Origin: Halobaculum saliterrae
GTDB taxonomy: Archaea; Halobacteriota; Halobacteria; Halobacteriales; Haloferacaceae
Assembly: GCF_009831625.1 (NCBI RefSeq)
Contig: NZ_WUUS01000004.1
Span: 139,743 to 203,742 of the forward strand
Reading direction: 5' to 3'
DNA: 64,000 nucleotides
Position 1 is the stretch's first letter; the number at the start of each line of letters is the position of its first letter. Shown piece by piece: positions 1 to 7,922 of the stretch. The notes beneath the pieces are model-generated. The model searched no databases and had not been told where the DNA came from. It saw nothing but the letters and a program-made list of their open reading frames with translations. The translations under genes and the position numbers were made by a program.

Positions 1-188
1 TCGTCCTCGTCGCCGGCCTCCGTACAGGAGATGTCCATCCCGCGCCAGCGATAGCTCCGTTGTCGTCCGTCGAGCGGCGGCTCGAGTTCGCCCGCCCTCG
101 CGCGCAGTGCCCGCGTCGCGGCGACGCTGGCGCCCGCGCCGAGCGCGACGTACTTCGCGGTCGAGGCGAGCTTCGATCGGAGAGTCAT
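1..188 (-). CDS. alpha/beta hydrolase family protein, N-terminal part only
   Basis: Partial gene running off the left edge; about 62 N-terminal residues are visible from an ATG at 188. A short hydrophobic small-residue stretch (about residues 8 to 22) could be a membrane anchor or uncleaved signal. It is followed by RWRGMDISCTEAGD, which resembles the region just before the first core strand of haloarchaeal alpha/beta-fold hydrolases. The nucleophile elbow and catalytic triad lie outside the window, so the hydrolase call rests on resemblance of the N-terminus alone. No substrate can be inferred. The next gene to the right is on the same strand, about 100 bases upstream. Confidence 0.55.
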   Translation of the reverse strand, partial: MTLRSKLASTAKYVALGAGASVAATRALRARAGELEPPLDGRQRSYRWRGMDISCTEAGDED

Positions 189-295
189 ATCGTCTCATAC
201 GGGCGCCGTCGACTTAGTTCGCGTGGCACCAGCGTGACACGCCGGCGCGGGCGGACCGCCCGAACGGTCGGTGCCGTCGGGGATCCGGCGCCCGC

Positions 296-1366
296 CTACA
301 GCGGCTCCTCGCCGTCGACGATCCGCAGGCACCGCTCGGCGAGCGCCGGCACCCGCGTCTCCATCGTCGGGTACAGCGGGTCGTCGCTGTTACCCTCCAG
401 GTACCGCCGGTAGAACATCTCCCCCAGCGCGGCGAGCTTGTACACCGCGAGCGTGCGGTAGAAGCGGTCGTGCTCGTAGTCGATCCCCGTCGCGTCCTCG
501 TAGCGCGCGACGAGATCGCGCCGGCTCGGGTAGCCCTCGCGCTCCATGAACGTCGAGGTCAGCTCCGGCGTCGCCGGCGCCGGGTCTCCCGGGTCGCGCC
601 AGAACGAGAGCATCCAGCCCAGGTCCGTGAGCGGGTCGCCCAGCGCCGACAGCTCCCAGTCGAGGACGGCGACCAGTTCCGGCGGGGTCCCCGGCGCGAA
701 CATGACGTTGTCGAGCTTGTAGTCCCCGTGAACGAGCGCGTGCTCGTGGTCGGCCGGGCAGTTGTCCCGCAGCCAGTCCGTCACCTCAGCGATCTCGGGC
801 ACCTCGCGGTCCTCGGCGGTCACCTCGAACGCCCACCGGAACTGCGTCGCCCACCGGTCCACCTGTCGCTCGGTGAAGCCCGCGGGACGGCCGAAGTCGC
901 CGAGGCCGACCGCCCCGGGGTCGACCGCGTGGACCGCCGCGAGGGTGTCGACGAGTTCCTCACCGACGCGGCGGCGGTGCTCGGGCACGGCGAAGCGCTC
1001 GGGCTCGTCGTCGCGGAGCACGTCGCCCGCGGTCCGGCCCATCACGTAGAAGTCCGAGCCGAGCACGTCGCGGTCGTCGCACGCGAGCACCGTCTCGGGC
1101 AGCGGCACGGAGGTGTCCTGCAACGCGTCCATCACGCGGTACTCCCGGAGCACGTCGTGGGCCGTCTCGGCGGTCTCGCCGGGCGGCGGCCGCCGGATCA
1201 CGAGCTCTCGGTCGCCGTAGGTGACGAACAGGGTCTCGTTGGAGTGACCCTCCGGATGGCGGCGCACGTCGAACTCGTCGACCGGCCCCAACTCGGCGGA
1301 CAGTCGCTCGCGCAGCGCTGGCGGGTCGACGAGGCGGCGGAAGTACGCCTCGGAGTCGTCCGACAT
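296..1366 (-). CDS. APH-family phosphotransferase, ACAD10/11-type kinase domain
   Basis: 356 residues, start ATG at 1366, with a TATA-like ttttcg element about 28 bases upstream that fits a leaderless transcript. It has the aminoglycoside-phosphotransferase/choline-kinase fold: catalytic-loop motif HGDYKLDN at 213-220 and metal-binding DWE at 236-238, with an N-lobe around residues 30-110. Relatives in bacteria and in the eukaryotic ACAD10/11 proteins occur next to, or fused with, an acyl-CoA dehydrogenase. Here the dehydrogenase starts 126 bases away in the divergent direction. In the mammalian fusion the kinase phosphorylates a 4-hydroxyacyl-CoA before elimination; the same chemistry is inferred here, not shown. 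Antibiotic phosphorylation is unlikely given the context. Confidence 0.9.
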   Translation of the reverse strand: MSDDSEAYFRRLVDPPALRERLSAELGPVDEFDVRRHPEGHSNETLFVTYGDRELVIRRPPPGETAETAHDVLREYRVMDALQDTSVPLPETVLACDDRDVLGSDFYVMGRTAGDVLRDDEPERFAVPEHRRRVGEELVDTLAAVHAVDPGAVGLGDFGRPAGFTERQVDRWATQFRWAFEVTAEDREVPEIAEVTDWLRDNCPADHEHALVHGDYKLDNVMFAPGTPPELVAVLDWELSALGDPLTDLGWMLSFWRDPGDPAPATPELTSTFMEREGYPSRRDLVARYEDATGIDYEHDRFYRTLAVYKLAALGEMFYRRYLEGNSDDPLYPTMETRVPALAERCLRIVDGEEPL

Positions 1367-1492
1367 GCGGGTCAGTTGCACACCCCGAACGAAAAGCGCC
1401 GGGGGTCGTGAGCACCGCGGCAGCGTCCCCGCCGTGCGGTTTGAGCGACCGTTCGGGGGTACTGTTTTGCCCCGGCGGCCGGACTCGATGGT

Positions 1493-2716
1493 ATGGAGTA
1501 CGACGACAGCGAGGCGGCGCGCGCGCTGGCCGAGCGGACGCGGGAGTTCGTCGAGGAGGAGGTCATCCCGGTGGAGCGGGAGGTCCTCGGGGACGGACCC
1601 GTGAGCGACGAACAGCTCTCGGATCTCCGGGAGGCGGCTCGCGAATACGACGTGTTCTGCCCGCAGATCGGCGAGGAGTTCGGCGGCATGGGGATGGACT
1701 TCCGCGACGTGCTTCCCATGTTCGAGCAGGCGGGGCGCTCGCTGTTGGGCGCGGCGGCCTGCCGCGTCGACGCGCCCGACGAGGGCAACATGCACACGCT
1801 GGAGCTGTTGGGCACCGACGAGCAGCAGGAGCGGTGGCTCCGCCCGCTCGTCGCCGGCGAGATCTCCTCGGGGTTCTCGATGACCGAGCCGATGCAGGGC
1901 GGCGGGTCGGACCCGAAGATGATCCGCACGAGCGCGGAGAAGGAGGGCGACGAGTGGGTCATCGACGGCCACAAGTGGTGGACCACCGGCGGCACCGAGG
2001 CGGACGTGCTCATCGTGATGGCGCGCACCGACCCCGACGCCCACCCGTACGAGGGGACCTCGCTGTTCCTCGTGCCCGCGGACGCGCCCGGCGTGAACGT
2101 CGTCCGCGACGTCGCCCACGTGGGCGGCGAGGTGACCGGCGTCGGGCACGCGGAGATCGAGTACGACGGCGTGCGCGTCCCCGAGGAGAACCTCCTCGGG
2201 AACCTGAACGAGGGGTTCGCCCACGCACAGCAGCGTCTCGGCCCCGCGCGGCTCACCCACTGCATGCGGTTCGCCGGGATGGCCGAGCGCGCGCTCGACG
2301 TGGCGAAGGCGTACACCAGCGAGCGACAGGCGTTCGGCGGGCCGATCGCCGACAAGCAGGCCGTCCGCCACGACGTGGCCGACGCCGAGACCGAACTCCA
2401 CGCCGTGCGGACGATGGTGCGCGACGCCGCCGACCGCATCGACCGCGGCGAGGAGGGACGGGTGCAGGTGGCGATGAGCAAGACGTTCGCCGCCAACACG
2501 GTACAGGACATCGTCGACACCGCGCTCCAGCTGTGCGGCGGCAACGGGATCGGGAAGGACCTCCCGATCGCCGACTTCTACGAGTCGGTGCGGCAGTTCC
2601 GCATCATCGACGGCGCCGACGAGGTCCACCGGCGCGTCATCGCCCGGGACGCCTTCTCGGACGTGGACGAGTCGGAGCTCGAGAACGTCACCCGGTACGG
2701 CGAGCCGACCGAGTAG
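1493..2716 (+). CDS. acyl-CoA dehydrogenase, ACAD10/11-like
   Basis: 407 residues, a full-length FAD acyl-CoA dehydrogenase with an alpha-helical N-domain, a middle beta-barrel around residues 125-235 containing FSMTEP, and a C-terminal helical bundle. The C-terminal motif reads DGADEVH (about 373-379), close to the DGPDEVH signature of ACAD10/ACAD11 and unlike the YEGTSEIQ of short- and medium-chain enzymes such as the paralogue at 3771. Start ATG at 1493 follows a TATA-like gttttgc by about 28 bases. It is divergent from the APH-type kinase, the domain it is fused to in eukaryotes. It probably acts on a hydroxylated or phosphorylated acyl-CoA; plain beta-oxidation remains possible. Confidence 0.93.
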   Translation: MEYDDSEAARALAERTREFVEEEVIPVEREVLGDGPVSDEQLSDLREAAREYDVFCPQIGEEFGGMGMDFRDVLPMFEQAGRSLLGAAACRVDAPDEGNMHTLELLGTDEQQERWLRPLVAGEISSGFSMTEPMQGGGSDPKMIRTSAEKEGDEWVIDGHKWWTTGGTEADVLIVMARTDPDAHPYEGTSLFLVPADAPGVNVVRDVAHVGGEVTGVGHAEIEYDGVRVPEENLLGNLNEGFAHAQQRLGPARLTHCMRFAGMAERALDVAKAYTSERQAFGGPIADKQAVRHDVADAETELHAVRTMVRDAADRIDRGEEGRVQVAMSKTFAANTVQDIVDTALQLCGGNGIGKDLPIADFYESVRQFRIIDGADEVHRRVIARDAFSDVDESELENVTRYGEPTE

Positions 2717-2811
2717 GCACGGACGGCGGTTCGGTGCCGCACGGGGACCGCCGTGGAGACGGCGGCTGACCGCCGCCCCGATTTTTGTCCCCGGCGGGCG
2801 ACGCCACCGCC

Positions 2812-3672
2812 ATGGTCGCACTCGACGCGGATCACGAGGCGTGGACGGCCGCCCAGTCCTCGACGACGGCCGTCGTCGACGGGAACGAACTCGACGTGGC
2901 GTACTACGAGGCGGGCGGCGACAACGACGGCCCGCCGGCGATCTTCCTCCACGGGATCCCGACGTGGTCGTTCCTGTGGCGGGGGATCGCACCGGCGGTC
3001 GCCGAGGACCGGCACGTGATCGCGCCGGACCTCGTCGGCTACGGCAACTCCCAGCGCAGCGACGACTTCGACCGCTCGATACGCGCCCAGACGAGCGTGC
3101 TCTCCGAGCTGATCGCCGAGGCGGGCTACGACGAGGTGGATCTCGTCGCCCACGACATCGGCGGCGGGGTCGCGCTCCGCTACGCCGCCGCGCGCCCCGA
3201 GGAGGTGCGGAAGCTCGTGCTGTCGAACGCGGCGTGCTTCGACTCGTGGCCGGTCGAGTTCATCAACTCCCTCGGCGTCCCCGGCGTCGTCGAGGGCTGG
3301 GACGACGAGGAGTTCGAGGGGAAGATGTCGTTCCTGTTCGCCGAGGGCGCCCACGGCGAGGCCGACCCCGAATTCGTCGCCGGGATGCGGGCGCCGTGGG
3401 CCCGCGATGGCGGCCGGACGGCGCTATCGCGGGCGGCCGTCGCGACGAACACCAACCACACGACGGGCATCGACTACGGCGAGATCACCGCCGAGACGCT
3501 GTGTCTGTGGGGGGCCGACGACGTGCTCCAGCCGATCGACAACGCCGAGCGCCTCGCTGATGCCGTCGCCGGCGACGCCGCGGTCGTCGGGCTGGACGAC
3601 GCCTTCCACTGGGTCACCCACGACCGAACCGAGACGTACCGCGAGGAGGTCCGGGCGTTCCTGGCCGACTGA
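2812..3672 (+). CDS. alpha/beta hydrolase, haloalkane dehalogenase/epoxide hydrolase subfamily
   Basis: 286 residues. ATG 2812 is preferred to an upstream TTG because a TATA-like attttt sits 28 to 30 bases before it. Motifs: oxyanion-hole HGIPTWSFLW at 47-56, nucleophile elbow AHDIGGG with Asp (not Ser) at 115, an acid in the WGADD segment near 232, and catalytic His at about 266 (FHWVTH). An Asp nucleophile places it with C-X or C-O bond hydrolases (haloalkane dehalogenase, epoxide hydrolase, fluoroacetate dehalogenase) rather than esterases. It lies between two acyl-CoA dehydrogenases, which suggests a role in processing modified acyl chains. Substrate unknown. Confidence 0.88.
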   Translation: MVALDADHEAWTAAQSSTTAVVDGNELDVAYYEAGGDNDGPPAIFLHGIPTWSFLWRGIAPAVAEDRHVIAPDLVGYGNSQRSDDFDRSIRAQTSVLSELIAEAGYDEVDLVAHDIGGGVALRYAAARPEEVRKLVLSNAACFDSWPVEFINSLGVPGVVEGWDDEEFEGKMSFLFAEGAHGEADPEFVAGMRAPWARDGGRTALSRAAVATNTNHTTGIDYGEITAETLCLWGADDVLQPIDNAERLADAVAGDAAVVGLDDAFHWVTHDRTETYREEVRAFLAD

Positions 3673-3738
3673 TCGGTCCGGGACGGCCGCGATCTCGAAG
3701 GTGTTCGCCGCGGATCCCACGCGGCCGGCCTCGTCGGG

Positions 3739-3747
3739 AATTATTTG
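3739..3747 (+). promoter_or_regulatory. TATA-like element for the acyl-CoA dehydrogenase
   Basis: The A/T-rich aattatttg stands out in GC-rich sequence and is centred about 28 bases before ATG 3771, the spacing expected of a leaderless haloarchaeal transcript. Confidence 0.5.
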
Positions 3748-3770
3748 TCAGTGGAAAGTTTATCGCCGCT

Positions 3771-4919
3771 ATGTCGTTCCAACTCTCGAGCGAACAGGAG
3801 GCCGTCCGCGACGTGGTCAGGGAGTTCGGCGAGAACGAGATCCGCCCGGTCGCGCGCGAGCACGACGAGACGCGCGAGTACCCCCACGACCTCGTCGAGG
3901 AGGCCGCGAAGTACGACCTCGTGGCGCCGACGATCGCCGAGGAGTACGGCGGCGCGGGGATGGACCTGCTGACCGCGGTCGTCGTCACCGAGGAGCTGTG
4001 GCGGGCGGACCCCGGGATCGGCTCGGCCATCGGCTCTCGCGGCTTCGGCACCACGATGATCCAGGAGTTCGGCGACGAGTGGATGAAGGAGGAGTGGCTC
4101 CCGAAGGTCGCCGCCGGCGACGCCGCGACCTGCTCGTGCATCTCCGAGCCGGCCCACGGCTCCGACGTGGCGGGCATCGAGACCCGCGCTGAGCTCGACG
4201 AGGAGGCGGGCGAGTGGGTGCTCAACGGCGACAAGATGTGGATCACCAACGGAACGATCGCCGACGTGGCGGTCGTGATGGCGAAGACCTCGCCCGGCGA
4301 GCGCCACCGCGGCATCACCGCGTTCCTCGTCGAGGCAGACCGCGAGGGGTTCGAACCGACGAAGATCGACAACAAGCTCGGCATCCGCGCGTCCGACCTG
4401 GCGGAGATCCGTCTCAATGACGTGCGCGTTCCCGAGGACAACGTGATCGGCGCGGTCGACCAGGGCTTCTACCAACTGATGGCCTTCTTCGCGGGCGGGC
4501 GAACCTCCGTGGCGGCGCAGGCGGTCGGCGCCGCACAGGGCGCGCTCGACGCGGCGATCGACTACGCCGAGGAGCGCGAACAGGGCGGCCAGAAGATCAA
4601 GGAGTACCAGGCGATCTCCCACAAGGTGGCCGAGATGGCCACGAACGTGGAGGCGGCCCGGTCGCTCACCTACCGCGCGGCGTCCGTCGTCGACGCCGAC
4701 GGGAACGACCAGCTGGCCGCGAAGTTCGCGTCGATGGCGAAGCTGTTCGCCTCCGAGCGCGCCGTCGAGGTCGCCGACGAGGGGATTCAGGTCCACGGGG
4801 GCGCCGGCTTCGTCACCGACCATCCCGCCGAGCGCTTCTACCGCGACGCGCGCATCACGAAGATCTACGAGGGCACCTCCGAGATCCAAAAGAACATCAT
4901 CTCCGATCAGGTTTTTTGA
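3771..4919 (+). CDS. acyl-CoA dehydrogenase, short/branched-chain type
   Basis: 382 residues, the usual size for the family. It contains the flavin-contacting CSCISEPAHGSD (Ile-Ser-Glu-Pro type) around residues 120-131, WITNG near 156, and the C-terminal IYEGTSEIQ in which Glu367 is the expected catalytic base that abstracts the alpha proton. The enzyme oxidises acyl-CoA to trans-2-enoyl-CoA and passes electrons to electron-transfer flavoprotein. ATG 3771 is preceded by attatttg at 3739-3747, a TATA element at leaderless distance, so it probably has its own promoter although it lies in the same direction as the hydrolase. It is only distantly similar to the dehydrogenase at 1493. Confidence 0.95.
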   Translation: MSFQLSSEQEAVRDVVREFGENEIRPVAREHDETREYPHDLVEEAAKYDLVAPTIAEEYGGAGMDLLTAVVVTEELWRADPGIGSAIGSRGFGTTMIQEFGDEWMKEEWLPKVAAGDAATCSCISEPAHGSDVAGIETRAELDEEAGEWVLNGDKMWITNGTIADVAVVMAKTSPGERHRGITAFLVEADREGFEPTKIDNKLGIRASDLAEIRLNDVRVPEDNVIGAVDQGFYQLMAFFAGGRTSVAAQAVGAAQGALDAAIDYAEEREQGGQKIKEYQAISHKVAEMATNVEAARSLTYRAASVVDADGNDQLAAKFASMAKLFASERAVEVADEGIQVHGGAGFVTDHPAERFYRDARITKIYEGTSEIQKNIISDQVF

Positions 4920-5073
4920 GGCCCCGTCCGGGTCGCGGTCCCCGCCGCCCCCGGGATTGATGTGACGCGCCGCCCGAGTCGGGGCCGATGTTCGAATCCC
5001 CGCCTCCGGACGGTTCGACGATGCATGCCACGCGAACGCCCGCGGATCCGACGCAGATCACGGGGTGGACGGC

Positions 5074-5892
5074 GTGACCGACGCCGGCGACGACGCCGCG
5101 TCCCGCCTCGCCGAACGCTTCTCGCTCGTCGACTCCACCGCGGTGATCACCGGCGCCTCCAGCGGCATCGGCCGAGCGATCGCCGAGGAGTTCGCGGCCG
5201 ACGGCGCCGACGTGGTCGTCTGCTCGCGCGAGCAGGGGAACGTTGACCCCGTCGCCGAAGGGATCAACGAGGCCGCGGAGTCGGCGGACAGCCACGGTCG
5301 CTGTCTCGCCGTCGAGTGCGACGTGACCGACCGCGACGCCGTCGACGCGCTCGTCGAGGCGACCGTCGAGGAGTTCGGCGGGATCGACGTGCTCGTGAAC
5401 AACGCGGGCGCTTCGTTCATGGCGTCGTTCGATGACATCTCCCCGAACGGCTGGGAGACCGTCGTCGACATCAACCTCCACGGCACGTTCCACTGCACGC
5501 AGGCCGCCGGCGACCACCTCGCCGACGGCGGCGGCGCGGTCGTCAACCTCGCGAGCGTCGCCGGGCAACGGGCCGCCGAGTACATGAGCCACTACGGCGC
5601 CGCGAAGGCGGGCGTGATCAACCTCACCGAGACGCTCGCGCTCGAGTGGGCCGGCCGAGACGTGCGGGTCAACTGCATCGCTCCGGGGTTCGTGGCGACG
5701 CCGGGCGTCGAGCAACAGATGGGCGTCTCCGCGGACGAGGTCGACCGCGGCGACGTGGACCGCAGGATCGGCACGAGCGAGGAGATCGCGGACGTCGCGC
5801 GATTCCTCGCGAGCGACGCGGCGAGCTATATGACCGGCGAGACGGTGGCCGCCCAGGGCGTTCCGCAGGGCGAGGAACTCCCGCAGCAGTAG
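5074..5892 (+). CDS. short-chain dehydrogenase/reductase (SDR)
   Basis: 272 residues from GTG 5074; an in-frame GTG three codons upstream (5065) is equally possible. It is a classical SDR: cofactor motif TGASSGIG at 26-33, NNAG at 109-112, catalytic Ser161, Tyr174 and Lys178 (YGAAK). It interconverts an alcohol and a ketone with NAD(P). The position after the acyl-CoA dehydrogenases suggests a 3-hydroxyacyl-type or 3-oxoacyl-type step, but SDR substrates cannot be read from sequence. The gap from the preceding gene is about 150 bases, so it may have its own promoter; no convincing TATA element was seen there. Confidence 0.92.
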   Translation: MTDAGDDAASRLAERFSLVDSTAVITGASSGIGRAIAEEFAADGADVVVCSREQGNVDPVAEGINEAAESADSHGRCLAVECDVTDRDAVDALVEATVEEFGGIDVLVNNAGASFMASFDDISPNGWETVVDINLHGTFHCTQAAGDHLADGGGAVVNLASVAGQRAAEYMSHYGAAKAGVINLTETLALEWAGRDVRVNCIAPGFVATPGVEQQMGVSADEVDRGDVDRRIGTSEEIADVARFLASDAASYMTGETVAAQGVPQGEELPQQ

Positions 5893-5960
5893 CCGATCGC
5901 GTCGATGGCGAGGCGTCGTTCCCGGCGTCCGACGCGCCGCTCACAGCGTCCGAACCCCGC

Positions 5961-6065
5961 TCACAGCGCGATGCTGGCGAGGCCGAGCGCGGCAAGCGCC
6001 GTCACCGTGAACACGGCCGCTGTCGCGAGGCCGAGTCGAACGCGGACGGCGGTCTCGGTGCGCAT
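5961..6065 (-). CDS. small single-span membrane peptide
   Basis: 34-residue ORF from ATG 6065: a charged start (MRTETAVRVRLG), then about 20 hydrophobic residues rich in Ala, Val and Leu, ending at residue 34. This is the layout of a single transmembrane helix with a positively charged cytoplasmic N-terminus. It lies between a convergent SDR and the MarR-like regulator on the same strand, whose stop codon is 64 bases further right. Haloarchaea have many such unannotated peptides. The function is unknown, and the call rests on composition and on the lack of a better reading frame. Confidence 0.5.
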   Translation of the reverse strand: MRTETAVRVRLGLATAAVFTVTALAALGLASIAL

Positions 6066-6129
6066 ACCATCAACTCCGCGACTCCCTACTTCAACGTACG
6101 CCTCCGAGAATCGGTTCTGAAAACGAGCG

Positions 6130-7011
6130 TTACGGCTCGTGTGACGCGTCCACGACCTCGTAGCCGACGGCGGTCTCGCGGAGCCCCTCGGCGTGCGCTG
6201 ACAGTTGGCTGGCGACGACGACGAGCACGACGTCGAGCCCGCGCATGGCGGCCTCGCGGACCGCGTCAGTCGTGCCGAAGCGCACGTCCGGCTCGCGGTC
6301 GAGCCTGCCGAGGGCGGCCATCGACTCGGTTCCGGCGGCGACGACGAGGTCCGCGTCGTCGACGAGGGTCCGCAGCCGATCCGGGTCGACCGCGCCGCTC
6401 CCGCCGTCGCGGACCGCGGGGACGGGGACGGCCGTGACGGCGCCCAACTCGTAGTCGACGACGCCGTCGAACTCCGCGACGCCGACGTCGCGCCCGGACT
6501 CCGCCGAGGTGACCGCCACCGCGGTGGCGCCGTCGGCGTCGTCAGCACCGTCGGTGTCGCCGTCGGAACCGGCGGTGGCGTCGCCCACGTCGCCGTCCAC
6601 GACGCTTCGCGCGTGGAGGGCCCCGTCACGCATCGACAGCGCGACGCGGTCGCCCTCCTGAACGGGACCGTCCGCGAGGGCGGTCTCGACCTCCACGTCC
6701 CCGAGCACGTCGCTGGTGACGTGCTCGAGGTACTCGCTGAGCTCGTCGGTCCGGGAGATGAGCCAGTCGACGCCCTCCTTGGTGACGCGGTAGCGGCCGC
6801 GCCCCTCGCGGTCGACGAAGCCGCCCTCCACCAGGTCGCCGAGGTGCTCCGAGACCGCCTGCGCGGTGATCCCGATGGCGTCGGCGATCTCGCGCTGGCT
6901 CACCGCGGGCTGGCGCTCGGCGATCTCGACGAGGATCCGGTACCGCGTCGCGTCGCGCTTGTGTCGGAGGACGCCGAGGTCGGCGCCGCCGTCCGTGCCG
7001 TCGTCGCTCAC
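6130..7011 (-). CDS. MarR/winged-helix transcriptional regulator, haloarchaeal type
   Basis: 293 residues from GTG 7011. The N-terminal winged helix (about residues 15-80) contains the recognition region AVSQREIADAIGITAQAVSE. The remainder carries an acidic variable loop (about 140-160) and a C-terminal alpha/beta domain of unknown role shared by a haloarchaeal regulator family. A longer form from GTG 7035 is possible, but that codon overlaps the apparent TATA element (tatttg at about 7035-7041), which itself lies 28 bases before GTG 7011. The protein probably senses a small ligand through its C-terminal domain; ligand and targets are unknown. It is transcribed towards the small membrane peptide. 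Confidence 0.85.
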   Translation of the reverse strand: MSDDGTDGGADLGVLRHKRDATRYRILVEIAERQPAVSQREIADAIGITAQAVSEHLGDLVEGGFVDREGRGRYRVTKEGVDWLISRTDELSEYLEHVTSDVLGDVEVETALADGPVQEGDRVALSMRDGALHARSVVDGDVGDATAGSDGDTDGADDADGATAVAVTSAESGRDVGVAEFDGVVDYELGAVTAVPVPAVRDGGSGAVDPDRLRTLVDDADLVVAAGTESMAALGRLDREPDVRFGTTDAVREAAMRGLDVVLVVVASQLSAHAEGLRETAVGYEVVDASHEP

Positions 7012-7110
7012 ACCGTCAGTTGGTGACACGGACACAAATAGGATTGTGGTCCGCCTCCCGAAATCACGGCCGTGAGGCGTTCGACCGCAACCGCGTTTGT
7101 GCTCGCGGCG

Positions 7111-7788
7111 TCAGTTCCCCTCGAGCAGCCGGCGGAGGTGTGCCGGGGGCACCGCCCCCCGGGCGGCGTGGCCGTCGGCGACGAACGTCGGAACGCCCGT
7201 GACGCCGCGCTCGCGGGCCGTCTCGAACTGCGCCTCCAGCTCCTCGGCCAGCGTCTCGTCGTCGACGGCGTCGCGGATCTCCTCGCCGTCGACGCCGACC
7301 GACTCGGCCAGCTCGACGAGGGTGTCGAGGTCGTCGATCTCGCGGCCGTCCTCCCAGTGAGCCTCGAGGACGGCGTCGTAGAACGCGCGGAACGTGTCGA
7401 GGTCGTACGACTGCTTGACGTACAGCGCGGCCTGCTGTGCGTCCCACGAGTCGGCGTCGTGGACCTCGTCGAACTCCAGCATCTCGTCGGCGTCGTACTC
7501 CTCGCGCAGGCGTTCGACGTTCTCGCGAACCTGATCGTAGTAGTCCTCGTCCTTGCCGTCCTCGACGTCGTCGCGGATCTCGCCGTCGGGGCCGCGCTTG
7601 TGTCCGCGGAGGTCGAAGAACTGCCACTCCACGCCCACCTCGGGCAGGTCTCGCTCCGCCCGCTCGTCGCGGTACTGTCGCAGCGACGCCCGTCCGAGGT
7701 AGCAGAACGGACAGACGAAGTCGGAGTAGACCGTGACCGGTCGTCGATCGCTCGCCTCGTCGGCCGGGGTGGCGTCGTCGGTGCTCAT
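7111..7788 (-). CDS. DsbA/FrnE-family thioredoxin-fold oxidoreductase
   Basis: 225 residues. Start ATG 7788 lies 28-30 bases downstream of a TATA-like actaac on the minus strand. A DsbA-like thioredoxin fold carries CPFC at 26-29 after a beta strand (PVTVYSDF), followed by an inserted helical domain rich in Asp and Glu (about 65-175), and ends with the cis-Pro loop TGVPTFV and a short tail. FrnE and 2-hydroxychromene-2-carboxylate isomerase share this fold. CPFC argues for thiol-disulphide exchange, and the absence of a signal peptide puts it in the cytoplasm. The substrate is unknown. Confidence 0.9.
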   Translation of the reverse strand: MSTDDATPADEASDRRPVTVYSDFVCPFCYLGRASLRQYRDERAERDLPEVGVEWQFFDLRGHKRGPDGEIRDDVEDGKDEDYYDQVRENVERLREEYDADEMLEFDEVHDADSWDAQQAALYVKQSYDLDTFRAFYDAVLEAHWEDGREIDDLDTLVELAESVGVDGEEIRDAVDDETLAEELEAQFETARERGVTGVPTFVADGHAARGAVPPAHLRRLLEGN

Positions 7789-7922
7789 GGACCGATCGAG
7801 GTCGCCCACGGGTTAGTGTTCGTCGCTCCCGGAGGAACACCGCTGCCGAGACGTCACCGTTCCGGCGGGACGCTCGGGCGCCCACCGGCGGATTTTTCAG
7901 GGGTGCGCGCCCCGTCGGTGGT

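Noticed and set aside
296-2992. 898-codon minus-strand ORF spanning the phosphotransferase and two other genes
   Set aside because: Beyond 1366 it is an antisense shadow of the acyl-CoA dehydrogenase; composition is Arg/His/Val-rich, unlike halophile proteins. Only the part from ATG 1366 is real.
4981-5010. ttcgaatcc, resembling a tRNA T-loop
   Set aside because: Flanking bases do not pair as a T stem and no acceptor or anticodon arm can be drawn.
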